64,000 bases of DNA from Lacticaseibacillus zhaodongensis (GTDB lineage Bacteria > Bacillota > Bacilli > Lactobacillales > Lactobacillaceae): the NCBI RefSeq assembly GCF_009687905.1, contig NZ_BLBG01000007.1:1-64000 (forward strand), in the 5' to 3' direction. The notes under the pieces are model-generated. The model saw nothing but the letters and a program-made list of their open reading frames with translations. It made no database searches and was not told where the DNA came from. Positions 41,458-51,159 of this stretch are shown here, piece by piece; within the stretch, counting starts at the first letter, position 1; each line of letters begins with the position of its first letter. Both the position numbers and the translations under genes were made by a program.

Positions 41458-44232
41458 CTAAATAACCGGCTTGTCGGTGTGATCCCGCACAATTTTCTTG
41501 CGGAGCTCTTCAATAAAGAAGATTGGGAACGGGATAACAACCAGGAATAACCATTCCTGCCAGTAGAGTGGACCGGTCTGGAAGACGTCTTGAAGGAGTG
41601 GCGCGTACATGAGGGCCACCAGAATCAGGATTTCGACCATGATCCCCAGGTTAATTCTGTGGTTCTTGAACAAACCGATCGAGAAGACAGATGCGTCTTG
41701 CGTCCGGCAGTTCATAACCGCGGCAATCTGGGCAAACACGGCACCAGCCAGCGTCATCGTGGTTGCCTCGATGTAGTGCGGACCACTAGCAGCGAGGGGC
41801 ACGCTTGGCCAGCCGTGCATGTAGTTAACGAAGAAGTAACCAGCTGATGATACTAATGCCCCGAGCATCCCGTACCAGGCAAAGGCCCGCCAGGTAACAC
41901 TCTTGGTCAGCAGGTGTTCGCTACGGGGACGCGGTGGCTTGTCCATAATTCCTGGTTCAGCAGCTTCAGCACCAAGACCCAGTGCTGGCAGCATGTCGGT
42001 CCCAAGGTCAATGGTCAGGATCTGCATAACTGTCAGTGGCAGTGGAATAGCGCCGCGGCTGAGCAGGAACAGAACTGACGGAATCGCTTCGGAAACGTTA
42101 GAGTTCAGGATGTAAGTCAGGAACTTCCGGATGTTGTTGTAAACGGTCCGGCCTTCCTCAATGGCGGCAACGATGGAAGCAAAGTTATCGTCAGTGAGGA
42201 TCATATCGGCGGCATCCTTAGCAACATCGGTCCCGGTCACACCCATCGCAACCCCAATGTTCGCCTTCTTGAGGGCTGGGGCATCGTTAACACCGTCACC
42301 GGTTGAGGCAACAATTTCACCCATGTCCTGCAGGGTGGAAACAATCTTGTATTTCTGCTCAGGAGCAACCCGGGCAAAAATCAATTCCTCTTTAAACGCG
42401 GCCTTCAGATCATCTTCGCTCATGTCAGCGAGTTCGGACCCGGTGATGACCCGCGCCTTAGGACTGGAAACAATGCCAATCTGTGCGGCAACGTTCCGGG
42501 CAACCACGGGACTGTCACCGGTAACCATGATGATGCGAATGGATGCACGGTGGCATTCCTTAACGGCATCGAAAATCTCTGGCCGGGCTGGATCCGCCAT
42601 TGCGGCCTGCCCAATCAGAGTCAAATTAATTTCGGTGTTCTTAATGGTAAAGTCGTTCATTGATGCTGGGACCTGGTCAGCCGGAATATCCCGGTAGGCA
42701 ACCCCAAGCGTCCGCAAACCGGCCTCAGCGTAATCCGCTTCCGCCTTGCTTGCGCGCTGCTTATCCGCATCGGTAATTTTGCGAACTCCATCCCGGTCAA
42801 GAATGGTTGAACACTGGGTCATGATATCCCCCAGTGAACCCTTAACGCTGACCCGCAAACCGCCGTCTGGCAACTTGTTGATGGTGGTCATCCGCTTCCG
42901 TTCGGAATCAAAAGTCAGTTCCTTGACCCGTGGGTGTTGCTTTTCAAGCTCATCGGCCTTGAGCCCCGCCTTTTCCGCCATGATGATCATTGCGGCTTCG
43001 GTAGGTGTACCTAAAAGCTTAGCCCCATCTTCACCCTGTTGAACGCGGGTGTCGTTATCGAGTGCTGAGATTTCCAGCAATAGCTTCAACTCGGGCTGTT
43101 CGTCAAGCTTGACCTTGTGGCCCCGGTACTTAATGTCACCGTTAGCGACGTAACCGGTCCCAGTAACCCCGAATTCACGGAAAGGCAACCAGATGTGGTT
43201 AACCGTCATTTGGTTCTGGGTCAAGGTCCCGGTCTTATCGGAACAGATGACCGTAGTTTCACCTAAAGTTTCAACACTGTTTAATTCCTTGACCAACGCG
43301 TGTTTCTTGGCCATGCGGGTAACCCCTTGGGCCAGTGACAAGGTAACAGTTGGCAGCAAACCTTCCGGAATGAAGGCAACGATCATCCCGAGTGCGAAGA
43401 TGAAAGCCTGCGCCATCGGGTAGTGCACAATTGTGACCGCGAGCACGAAGAACGCCAGCCCAATTCCGATGGCGATCATTGACAGCTGCTGGGTCAACCG
43501 GTTCAGTTCAATTGACAGTGGACCATCAGTCTTCTCAGACGTCTGGGTCAACTTAGCGATTTTACCGAACTCAGTATCCATCCCCGTTGCAACCGCAATG
43601 GCAACCGCAGTCCCAGCGCCAACTGTGGTCCCGGCGTAGATAACGTTCGATTCAGCGAACTCACCTTCGCCAGGTGCGTACTTAACGCTCTTGCTTTCAG
43701 GAACAGATTCACCAGTCAACGCAGACTGATCAACCTGCATCGAGCTGGCCTCGATCAGAACTGAATCAGATGGAACACTGTCGCCAGCCTGGAGTGCGTA
43801 GACATCACCAGGAACAACATCAGTGGTCTCAACTTGGACCAGCTTGCCGTCACGCCGAACGTGCACGTAGGTTGGCAGCATCTTCATCAGTGAATCAGTA
43901 GCCTTCTGGGCGGCGTGTTCTTGCCAGTAACTGAACACCCCGTTGATGATGTTAACGCACCAAATTGCGATCCCAAGTTCGAGCATTCCGGCAACAATGG
44001 CGATGATACCACCAACCCAGAGGAGGATTGCCATCAGGCTGGTGAAGTTCTTCAGAAACGCCTTCAGCTGTGATTTCTTTTTACCCTTCTGAATCTCATT
44101 AGAACCATACTTTGCAAAACGGTCCTTAGCCTCAGCGGCAGAAAGACCATCCTTACTGGTCTGTAGGTCTGCAAACACCTGCGCTTGTGATTCCTGCGCA
44201 ATCTCCTGTGGTGTTTTCGCCATCTTTCCCAT
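41458..44232 (-). CDS. cation-transporting P-type ATPase, P2 class
   Basis: 924 residues, full length. N-terminal cation-ATPase domain (KDGLSAAEAKDRFAKYGSNEI), actuator DQSALTGESVPESKSV, M4 motif IVAFIPEGLLPTVTLSLA, phosphorylation site CSDKTGTLTQNQMTV, KGSLGDI nucleotide site, hinge TGDGVNDAPALKKANIG and six C-terminal helices. PEGLLPTVTLSLAQG resembles P2 sodium/potassium-type pumps more than SERCA-type calcium pumps, so Na+, K+ or Ca2+ are all possible; the ion is not readable. ATG 44232 follows GGGAGTGATTATAGA. Single gene. Confidence 0.9.
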   Translation of the reverse strand: MGKMAKTPQEIAQESQAQVFADLQTSKDGLSAAEAKDRFAKYGSNEIQKGKKKSQLKAFLKNFTSLMAILLWVGGIIAIVAGMLELGIAIWCVNIINGVFSYWQEHAAQKATDSLMKMLPTYVHVRRDGKLVQVETTDVVPGDVYALQAGDSVPSDSVLIEASSMQVDQSALTGESVPESKSVKYAPGEGEFAESNVIYAGTTVGAGTAVAIAVATGMDTEFGKIAKLTQTSEKTDGPLSIELNRLTQQLSMIAIGIGLAFFVLAVTIVHYPMAQAFIFALGMIVAFIPEGLLPTVTLSLAQGVTRMAKKHALVKELNSVETLGETTVICSDKTGTLTQNQMTVNHIWLPFREFGVTGTGYVANGDIKYRGHKVKLDEQPELKLLLEISALDNDTRVQQGEDGAKLLGTPTEAAMIIMAEKAGLKADELEKQHPRVKELTFDSERKRMTTINKLPDGGLRVSVKGSLGDIMTQCSTILDRDGVRKITDADKQRASKAEADYAEAGLRTLGVAYRDIPADQVPASMNDFTIKNTEINLTLIGQAAMADPARPEIFDAVKECHRASIRIIMVTGDSPVVARNVAAQIGIVSSPKARVITGSELADMSEDDLKAAFKEELIFARVAPEQKYKIVSTLQDMGEIVASTGDGVNDAPALKKANIGVAMGVTGTDVAKDAADMILTDDNFASIVAAIEEGRTVYNNIRKFLTYILNSNVSEAIPSVLFLLSRGAIPLPLTVMQILTIDLGTDMLPALGLGAEAAEPGIMDKPPRPRSEHLLTKSVTWRAFAWYGMLGALVSSAGYFFVNYMHGWPSVPLAASGPHYIEATTMTLAGAVFAQIAAVMNCRTQDASVFSIGLFKNHRINLGIMVEILILVALMYAPLLQDVFQTGPLYWQEWLFLVVIPFPIFFIEELRKKIVRDHTDKPVI

Positions 44233-44562
44233 TCTATAATCACTCCCATAAGCACTGCGGCCTTAAACACACCGACGGCTTCTTTTGATAAATGTATTCT
44301 AACACCTTTGGCTCAATTTACAGCTAATTCTGTGCAGCAATCTTAGCAAGCCGTTGCAAAACTTGCTATAACGGCATTTTGCTTTCTCATTAAGCCGTAA
44401 AGATGCCGGCAAAAGGCCAGCGCCGACGCCAAAATTAAGCTATAGCCAACGTTGGCCCTCAACCCGTTTGCGGCCGAGGACCAAGACGCTTAAACATCTC
44501 GTTTAGTTGCAACTTCGGACTGCAAATACTGCGCCCGAATTGACCGTAATCTGGTAATGAAC

Positions 44563-46320
44563 TTAATCAAATACCATCTGGTTACGGTACAGGCTGGAAT
44601 AGAAGCCCTTGTTCGCTAACAACTCGGCGTGCGTGCCGGCCTCAATGATTCGCCCGTCCCGCAGCACCTCGATCCGGTCCGCGTTCAGGATCGTCTTCAA
44701 ACGGTGCGCGATGACGAAACTGGTGCGGCCAGCAATCACGTTGTCCATCGCCTTTTGAATCCGTTCCTCCGTCACCGTGTCCACGTTACTGGTGGCCTCG
44801 TCCAGGATCAGCAACTGCGGATTGGTCAAAATCGTGCGGGCGATGCTGACCAGCTGCTTTTGCCCCGTGGACAGAACGGATTGTTCATCACTAATTTCAG
44901 TATCGTAACCATCCGGCAGGCTCATGATGAAGTCATCAATGTTGGCCTGCTTGGCTGCGTCCCGCACGGCCGCTAAACTCGCGTCAGGCTGGCCAAAACT
45001 AATGTTGGCGCGAATCGTGCCCGTGAACAACTGCGGATCTTGCAAGACGATGCCCACCGTCTTGCGCAGCGCGTCTAGGTTCATTGTCCGGATGTCGACA
45101 CCATCAATACAAATGCGCCCCGAGTCAACGTCGTAGAAGCGGTTGAGCAAGTTCATCACGGTCGTTTTGCCGGAACCAGTCGGTCCAACCAAAGCCACCA
45201 TCTGCCCGCGCTTGGCGGTCATGGTGACGCCGTGCAGGACCTCGGTGCCCGGATTGTAACTGAAGTGCACATCCTCGATCGTGAGGGCGTCGTGGACCGT
45301 GCTGACAGCTAATCCCGGCTCCGGCCGCTTCTCTTCTGGCTGCTCGTGGACCTGCGTGATCCGGCGTGCGGCGGTGATGGCCAGCTGAATCTGCACGTAG
45401 ACACTAGTTACGGCAACAATCGGCTGGAAGTAGTTCTGCGCGTACTGCACAAAGGCAACAATCAGCGCGAGGCCAACTCCCGTTTGCAGGCCGCCCTGGA
45501 GCACGAACCAACTACCAAAGAAGATGACCACCGCGCTCGTCAGCAGCATCATCCCGTTCATGAGTGGCTGCAGCACGCCGGACCAAATCTGCCCGCGCAG
45601 TGAGGATTCCCGCACGCGGGCGTTGCGCTCCTCAAAACCGGCGATGGAATCTTGCTGCAGACCATTAGTGATGATCACTTTCTGGCCGGTGATTTGCTCG
45701 TTGATGTACCCGTTCAGGTCGCCAATATCATCCTGCTGGCGGTCAACCGCCACACCCGCCTGGTGAATGTTGACCGCTGCAATGATGATGGCCAGCGGCG
45801 TTGTCGCCATAGTGATGAAGGCCAGGGGCACACTATTATGGAACATCATGATTACGATCCCGAGAATTTGCGCAATGCTGTAGATCAGCTGCACAAAGGC
45901 TTCGTTCATGGCGTTGAAAATATTATCGAGGTCGCTGGTGTAACGGGCGAGAATGTCACCATCGCTATGCGTGTCAAAATACTCGACACGCATTTTTTGC
46001 ATTTTGCGGAACATCCCCGTCCGCATTTTGCCGGTCGCCACCCCGCCGATCCAGGACATGAACATGGACGTACTGAAGTCGCCCAGTGAGGAAAAAATGT
46101 ACAGCAGGGTCATGATGCCCAGGTCGCGATAAAACTGGTTCAGGCTGGCGCCATTGCGCAGATAATCAGTCAGGTCGCGCACCGCGGCCCCCATGTAGGT
46201 TGGTGCAACGGCCAGTGAGGTAGCAAAGCAGATAACCGCCACCAAGATGCCCAGGAATTGCCAGGGGTAAGCGCGCAAATAATGCCAGTAGTACTTCCCG
46301 GCTACTTTTAAATCATGCAT
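44563..46320 (-). CDS. heterodimeric ABC multidrug exporter, subunit with canonical Walker B
   Basis: 585 residues: six-helix membrane domain, then a nucleotide domain with LVGPTGSGKTTVMNLLNRFYD, Q-loop VLQDPQLFTG, signature LSTGQKQLVS (Gly replaced by Thr), Walker B LLILDEATSNVD and IAHRL switch histidine. It overlaps the upstream half-transporter by 8 nt. In LmrCD/BmrCD-type heterodimers, one site is degenerate; here this subunit contributes the canonical Walker B and a defective signature, exactly complementary to its partner. Exports drugs or lipids. Confidence 0.92.
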   Translation of the reverse strand: MHDLKVAGKYYWHYLRAYPWQFLGILVAVICFATSLAVAPTYMGAAVRDLTDYLRNGASLNQFYRDLGIMTLLYIFSSLGDFSTSMFMSWIGGVATGKMRTGMFRKMQKMRVEYFDTHSDGDILARYTSDLDNIFNAMNEAFVQLIYSIAQILGIVIMMFHNSVPLAFITMATTPLAIIIAAVNIHQAGVAVDRQQDDIGDLNGYINEQITGQKVIITNGLQQDSIAGFEERNARVRESSLRGQIWSGVLQPLMNGMMLLTSAVVIFFGSWFVLQGGLQTGVGLALIVAFVQYAQNYFQPIVAVTSVYVQIQLAITAARRITQVHEQPEEKRPEPGLAVSTVHDALTIEDVHFSYNPGTEVLHGVTMTAKRGQMVALVGPTGSGKTTVMNLLNRFYDVDSGRICIDGVDIRTMNLDALRKTVGIVLQDPQLFTGTIRANISFGQPDASLAAVRDAAKQANIDDFIMSLPDGYDTEISDEQSVLSTGQKQLVSIARTILTNPQLLILDEATSNVDTVTEERIQKAMDNVIAGRTSFVIAHRLKTILNADRIEVLRDGRIIEAGTHAELLANKGFYSSLYRNQMVFD

Positions 46321-48040
46321 CTGCGAACACCCCTTCCCGTGCTTTCTGGGTCTGGTAAATTGCCCGGTATTCCGGACTGGTCTTTAACAATTCTTTGTGC
46401 GTGCCCCGCGCGATCAAGCGGCCCCCATCGAGGACCAAAATCTGGTCGGCCTTAATGATCGACGCGATCTTCTCGGCGATGATCACGGTCGTGGTGTCTT
46501 TGAGCTCGCGATCGAGGGCCTCTTGCACGAGGCGCTCACTGCGCGCATCCAAGGCACTCGTTGAATCGTCCATGATCAGGACTTTCGGGTGCGCGATGAC
46601 GCCACGGGTGATTGCCAGGCGCTGCTTCTGCCCACCGGAAAAGTTGGCGGAGCGTTCCTCGACCTGGGCGTTAAAGCCCGCGTCCAGCCGGCGAATAAAC
46701 TCGCTCGACTGGGCGATATCGGCCGCCCAGTGCATGTCGCGCGTGGTCGCGTCCGGCTTGCCTTGGCGCAGGTTACTGGCAATCGTTCCGGAAAACAGCG
46801 TTGAGCGTTGCATGACCATCGCAACGGTCTGCCGCAAGCTGCCCGCGGCGAGGGTCCGCACGTCGCTGCCGCCGACCTTAACCACGCCCTTGGTCGCGTC
46901 AAACAGCCGCGGAATCAGCTGGGCGAGGCTGGTTTTGCCGGAACCAGTCGCCCCAACGATCCCAACCATCTGCCCAGGGGCGACCTTGAAATTAATGTCG
47001 TGCAGCGTTGGCTGACTGGCACCCGGATAGGAAAAGTCCACGTGGTCGAACTCGATACTACCAGGGAGGTTAACTACCGGCACGTCCGGATAGTGCATGC
47101 TCGGCTTGTGTGCGAACACCTCGCCGATCCGCCCCAGGGACACGAACGCCCGGGTGGTCCCACTAGCAATGAAACTAGCATTGATTACCGCCATGAGCAG
47201 TTGCATCAGGTAACCGGTGAAGCTGGCCACGGCTGCTAAGTACGCAGGGTGCACGCGCAGGCTCTGCCCGATGACCAAAATAGCGGTCGCCATTGCGAGG
47301 TAACCAATCAGGAAGAAGCCCGGCATCATCACGGAGAAGGTGTAGCCGATTTTGATTGCCAGCGCGTTCATCTTGTCGGATGCGCTGGTGAACTGCTTGA
47401 TCTGGGCGTCCTCCTGCACGAAGGACTTCACGACGCGCACACCCATCAGGTTCTCCCGGGCGATCGTGTTGACGTCGTCGATACGGGCCTGGATGGCACC
47501 AAAGTACTTGCTCATCCGCTTCATGCCCACGATGGCGATAACGACAATGATAATCAGCATGATGGCCAGCAGCCACCAGAGTGACGGCACCGTTAGTAGG
47601 GCCAGCGTCAGCGCGCCGATGAACATAATCGGCACCCGCGCGACGATTTGGAATACAGCCATGACCATGCCCTGCACCTGGTTAATGTCGTTGGTCATGC
47701 GCACAACGAGCTTACTGGCGGCAAAAGTCTCAATGTCCGCGAACGCGAACGACTGCACCTGCTTGTAAAGATCACTGCGCAGCGCGGTGGCAATCCCCAC
47801 GGCGGCGCGCGCACTAAAGACCGTGTTCACGACCCCGGCAACGATGCCGAGGGCCGCAAACACGATGAGCTCGATTCCCAGATGTAAGACCTGCTGCTGC
47901 CGGTTCGCGATAATGGCTGCCATTACCTGTTGCAGCAAGTGTGGTTGCCACAGTGATGCAAAGGCCATGATGATCGTCGCAATGGTCGCAACCAGCTCTG
48001 CGCGCCAGAACCGGCGCAAGTATGGCCACAAAGTTTTCAT
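46313..48040 (-). CDS. heterodimeric ABC multidrug exporter, subunit with degenerate catalytic site
   Basis: 575 residues with the same layout: membrane domain, then VGATGSGKTSLAQLIPRLFD, canonical signature FSGGQKQRLAITRG, but Walker B LIMDDSTSALD (catalytic Glu replaced by Asp) and the switch region IIAEKIAS (His replaced by Glu). Its good signature therefore completes the active site of the partner, while its own site is inactive. ATG 48040 follows GGAGGAGAAAA. First gene of the pair. Confidence 0.92.
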   Translation of the reverse strand: MKTLWPYLRRFWRAELVATIATIIMAFASLWQPHLLQQVMAAIIANRQQQVLHLGIELIVFAALGIVAGVVNTVFSARAAVGIATALRSDLYKQVQSFAFADIETFAASKLVVRMTNDINQVQGMVMAVFQIVARVPIMFIGALTLALLTVPSLWWLLAIMLIIIVVIAIVGMKRMSKYFGAIQARIDDVNTIARENLMGVRVVKSFVQEDAQIKQFTSASDKMNALAIKIGYTFSVMMPGFFLIGYLAMATAILVIGQSLRVHPAYLAAVASFTGYLMQLLMAVINASFIASGTTRAFVSLGRIGEVFAHKPSMHYPDVPVVNLPGSIEFDHVDFSYPGASQPTLHDINFKVAPGQMVGIVGATGSGKTSLAQLIPRLFDATKGVVKVGGSDVRTLAAGSLRQTVAMVMQRSTLFSGTIASNLRQGKPDATTRDMHWAADIAQSSEFIRRLDAGFNAQVEERSANFSGGQKQRLAITRGVIAHPKVLIMDDSTSALDARSERLVQEALDRELKDTTTVIIAEKIASIIKADQILVLDGGRLIARGTHKELLKTSPEYRAIYQTQKAREGVFADA

Positions 48041-48146
48041 TTTTCTCCTCCACAGTTAAGAAAGCACTTAGCTTTGTCTAATTTAGCACAAATGCCCGCA
48101 TTTTGGAAAAGCTGCCAACTGCAGACCGCTAATTCCCCCATTAGCC

Positions 48147-48179
48147 AAAAAGAGGCCGGCAACTACACGGCTGCCGGCC
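48147..48179 (-). terminator. terminator of the YxeA-family gene
   Basis: GGCCGGCA / TGCCGGCC stem, ten-base loop, CTTTTT on the minus strand. Confidence 0.85.
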
Positions 48180-48201
48180 CCCCAATCTTTAATGTTGTTG
48201 A

Positions 48202-48567
48202 TTACTGATTTAATTTAGCGAGCGCCTTTGCAGGCACGTCCTTCTTGGCAACACTCTGCCAGCTGATAACACCTTTTTTGTCATTGTTGACCAGCTTCAG
48301 GTAAGCATTGCGCCGCAGTGGCCGCTCTTTGTTAGCTTTAAAGTGGAGCGTCTTGCCCTGGCCGTCCTGCGTGTAGCCCTTCAAAGTGTAGGCATAGTCC
48401 CGGTAATGCTCACCAGACTTAGCCTTATCGACCACTTGCTGGCCGTCAGTAGTGACCTGGGTGTAGTAGGTCTGCCCACCATAATTAGACTGACCGTACC
48501 AAAACAGCCCGCCGGCAACAAAGACCACTAGCAATGCCGATACCGCAATCACAATTTTCCGCATCAT
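48202..48567 (-). CDS. YxeA-family (DUF1093) secreted or membrane-anchored protein
   Basis: 121 residues. Uncleaved or cleaved signal (MMRKIVIAVSALLVVFVAGG) then a small beta-rich domain with YYTQVTTDGQQV, YTLKGYTQDGQGKTLHFKANKERPLRRNAYLKL in two strands, the YxeA signature. Extracytoplasmic, often near drug exporters and lantibiotic-response genes. Start ATG follows TTGAGGTGAAGA. Function unknown. Confidence 0.85.
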   Translation of the reverse strand: MMRKIVIAVSALLVVFVAGGLFWYGQSNYGGQTYYTQVTTDGQQVVDKAKSGEHYRDYAYTLKGYTQDGQGKTLHFKANKERPLRRNAYLKLVNNDKKGVISWQSVAKKDVPAKALAKLNQ

Positions 48568-48644
48568 TCTTCACCTCAAACATGATTATGCCAGCTCGTG
48601 ACTGCACACGCCTCGGTCTTCCGCCCGATTTTGCAGCTGCGGGC

Positions 48645-49280
48645 TTAGGGGCGCAGTGCTTTGACCAAGCTGGCGACCATGATGGCCACGCTCGGGTCAT
48701 CAAGTTTCTGGTCAAAGAAGAAGTAGCCGGCGAGCATGCCCCCAAAGTTCGACCAGAGCACCCGGGCGATGTCTTGGTCGGGCCAATCCACCAGCTCGCC
48801 CGCAGCCTTCAAGCGGTCAAATAAGGTGTACATCCGCGTCCAGTAGCCCTGCGGCATCTCCTGTTTTAACCGGTCCCAATTATCGCTGTTGTAGATGATT
48901 TCGCTGAGAAAAGCCTTCAGGACCTTTTTGTTGTTGCGGACTAGATCGATGCGGTTGCGCACCATCGCGTTGATAAACTCGTCGAGTGTTGCGTAGTCCG
49001 CACGAAAATCTTCTCTCAGGAAACCATCAATCGTTTGGGGGAAAATCGACTGGATCACCGGGTCAATAATTGCCCGCAACAGGCCCCGTTTACTGCCGAA
49101 TTTCGCAAAAATATTACCCTCCGCCACGTGCGCACGCTTGGCAATTTCGTGCGTGCTCGAATTAGCGTAGCCCTTATCCGCAAACACGTCGATTGCCGCG
49201 CGGATGATTTGCACCTGCTTGGTGGTCATCGTATCGAAAACATGCAGGTCCGCGAACAAACCCATCTCACTTGTGTCCAT
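48645..49280 (-). CDS. TetR-family regulator at the end of the envelope-lipid operon
   Basis: 211 residues. HTH at about 20-65: IIRAAIDVFADKGYANSSTHEIAKRAHVAEGNIFAKFGSKRGLLRAI, shown here in family order. The rest is the helical ligand domain (DLVRNNKKVLKAFLSEII). ATG 49280 follows GAGGGAGCAGC. It lies 24 bases after the last acyltransferase gene on the same strand and so is probably made with the operon 52882-49305. A TGAGT-N4-ACTCA site overlaps that operon's -35, a plausible autoregulatory operator. Confidence 0.82.
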   Translation of the reverse strand: MDTSEMGLFADLHVFDTMTTKQVQIIRAAIDVFADKGYANSSTHEIAKRAHVAEGNIFAKFGSKRGLLRAIIDPVIQSIFPQTIDGFLREDFRADYATLDEFINAMVRNRIDLVRNNKKVLKAFLSEIIYNSDNWDRLKQEMPQGYWTRMYTLFDRLKAAGELVDWPDQDIARVLWSNFGGMLAGYFFFDQKLDDPSVAIMVASLVKALRP

Positions 49281-49304
49281 GCTGCTCCCTCTTCCCAATC
49301 TGAA

Positions 49305-50165
49305 TCATCCCCGTGCGTGCCAACCAACAATATCCGCCGCGGAAAATGGCGCGTCAATCGCTTCACCATAAGTAGTCTCATATAATTCGCACTTCTGCGC
49401 GTAATCTGCCTGCATCATTGCGCGGCTGTTATCCCGTACGCTCAGTTTAGGATCTGGCCGGAGTGTCTTCAAGATGTGTAAGGTGTATTCGATCCGGTTA
49501 AAATCGCCGGTCAGGTGCACACCCGTATCCCGCATTGTCACAAAGCAAGAGACTACGGGCACGTTAAAGCGAGCGGCGTAATAGTACGCACCGCGCTTCG
49601 GTGGCCGCGGCCGCCGGTACTGGAACCACATCTCTTGCTCCGGATAGATCAAGACCCAGTTTCCCTTTTGCAAACTGCCCCCAAGCAGTTTAGGAAATTC
49701 ACGGCCCATGTACTTAGCATCACTACTGATCGGCAGGGTGCCGTAAGTCATCAGGTACCCCAAAAAGCCGCCCATCTCGAGGTTCGTCAGCTGCCCAACA
49801 ATCTGCAGGCTGCGCCCGCGCGCCGCCTTGCGCACCATCAAGTTTTCCCCGGGGCTGAAGTGGTTACTCGTGACGACAGCACTACCAGTCACCCCGGCCA
49901 AATTGTCCCGGCCGACGACGCGCACGTGCCGGGTGTCCACGCTGGCGGTCGTCCCGATCAGCGCCAATTCTAGGTGCGAATTAAGCCAAAATGCGGGCTT
50001 TTTGCGCATGCGTAAGTAGTTCGCCTCAAGTGCGCGTTCCTGGCTCAGATCCAAAACCGGATCGTTGGTCTCCACCTTATCGTTGAACCGGCCCTCAGTG
50101 GCGGCCCGCTTGATGTTGGCAATCACGGCAGACCGGTCCCCGCGTAGGAACAGGTCGGTGATCAT
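49305..50165 (-). CDS. acyltransferase of the PlsC type (second in the cluster)
   Basis: 286 residues. SAVVTSNHFSPGENLMVRKA carries a variant of the acyltransferase HX4D motif (HFSPGE), followed by GTLPISSD and WVLIYPEQEMWFQYRRP, which replaces the usual EGT block with YPEQ. Family: lysophospholipid/1-acylglycerol-3-phosphate acyltransferases, membrane-associated at the inner face. Starts with ATG overlapping the GT8 stop (ATGA, 50162-50165). With the GT8 proteins it suggests acylated glycolipid or teichoic-acid anchor synthesis. Confidence 0.78.
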   Translation of the reverse strand: MITDLFLRGDRSAVIANIKRAATEGRFNDKVETNDPVLDLSQERALEANYLRMRKKPAFWLNSHLELALIGTTASVDTRHVRVVGRDNLAGVTGSAVVTSNHFSPGENLMVRKAARGRSLQIVGQLTNLEMGGFLGYLMTYGTLPISSDAKYMGREFPKLLGGSLQKGNWVLIYPEQEMWFQYRRPRPPKRGAYYYAARFNVPVVSCFVTMRDTGVHLTGDFNRIEYTLHILKTLRPDPKLSVRDNSRAMMQADYAQKCELYETTYGEAIDAPFSAADIVGWHARG

Positions 50166-51112
50166 AGCCGCACCTTGCCGGTCTGTTCTTGCACTTCATG
50201 GAACGTCCCGGTCTCTGCGGCAATTCTGTCAGCACGGGCCAGTAAGTCTTTGAAGTGCTGATCGTCTTCCTGGTGGTGCTCCGGAGTGTCGTAAATTGCC
50301 AGGTTGGCGCGCAACTCATCATTAAATGGGGTGGCTGGTGCATACTTCCAGAACGCCTCTTCGCCCTTCATGCCGGCATAACGCCATGGCTTCTGGTAGA
50401 GGTTGTAGTGGATGAGCTTCGTACCGGCCAGTTCCCCGTTTTCAACGTCCCACTTACTATCGATAATGAACATGCGGTCGGTCGCGATTGCGTTGATGTA
50501 GTCTTGGTCGGGCGCAATACTGTTGAAGTGGTATGTGTTCAGCAGGTTCAAGAAGTGCCCGGCGAAATCACGCTGCCGCAGCTGCTGCAGATCCATTAAG
50601 AGCACCCCGGAGTTGACGTAACGCTCAGCGGGCACCCCGACTGCATTGCGGGAATAGTTGGACATGAGCGCGTCGGTCCCGATAACGGGGTCGAGTGCGG
50701 CCCCGATCATGTTGCCCTGCAGGTCGGTGTCGTACAGCTTGCCGATGTCGTCGAGCACGATCACATCCGCGTCAATGTAAACGGCGCGTTTGATTTCGGG
50801 GAACATCTCCGCGATAAACAGGCGGTAGTAGATGGTCAGCGTGAAGTAGTCCGCACGCAGGGTGTTGTTGTTGTCACTGAGGCACTCCTGAATTTTGGCA
50901 GCCATGGACTCAAAATCGATGCTGACATTAGGGGTCGCCAGCTGCTTGATTTTTTTGACGTGCTCTGGCCGCAAACCCTGGTTCAAAATGATCAGTTGGT
51001 ATTGACGGTCGGGGTTGGCGTTGGCGGTCAATGATTTGATTGCCACGCCCAGCGCCGCAGCGTAAGGGTCGTTGACGGCGAAAAATACGGGAACAGTTTC
51101 TTTAGTTGACAT
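50162..51112 (-). CDS. glycosyltransferase family 8 (second in the cluster)
   Basis: 316 residues. VPVFFAVNDPYAAALGVAIKSL at the N-terminus, the nucleotide-sugar DxD motif in AVYIDADVIVLDDI, YVNSGVLLMDL and DQDYINAIATDRM, then HYN..PW in KLIHYNLYQKPWRYAG are all GT8 marks. A retaining enzyme using UDP-glucose or UDP-galactose. It overlaps the acyltransferase gene, so their products likely act on the same lipid. ATG after a weak site GAAAGGTAATCATTAAAAC. Confidence 0.88.
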   Translation of the reverse strand: MSTKETVPVFFAVNDPYAAALGVAIKSLTANANPDRQYQLIILNQGLRPEHVKKIKQLATPNVSIDFESMAAKIQECLSDNNNTLRADYFTLTIYYRLFIAEMFPEIKRAVYIDADVIVLDDIGKLYDTDLQGNMIGAALDPVIGTDALMSNYSRNAVGVPAERYVNSGVLLMDLQQLRQRDFAGHFLNLLNTYHFNSIAPDQDYINAIATDRMFIIDSKWDVENGELAGTKLIHYNLYQKPWRYAGMKGEEAFWKYAPATPFNDELRANLAIYDTPEHHQEDDQHFKDLLARADRIAAETGTFHEVQEQTGKVRL

Positions 51113-51159
51113 GTTTTAATGATTACCTTTCTTGAAAAGTAGCTGCTCAGCGCAGTAAC

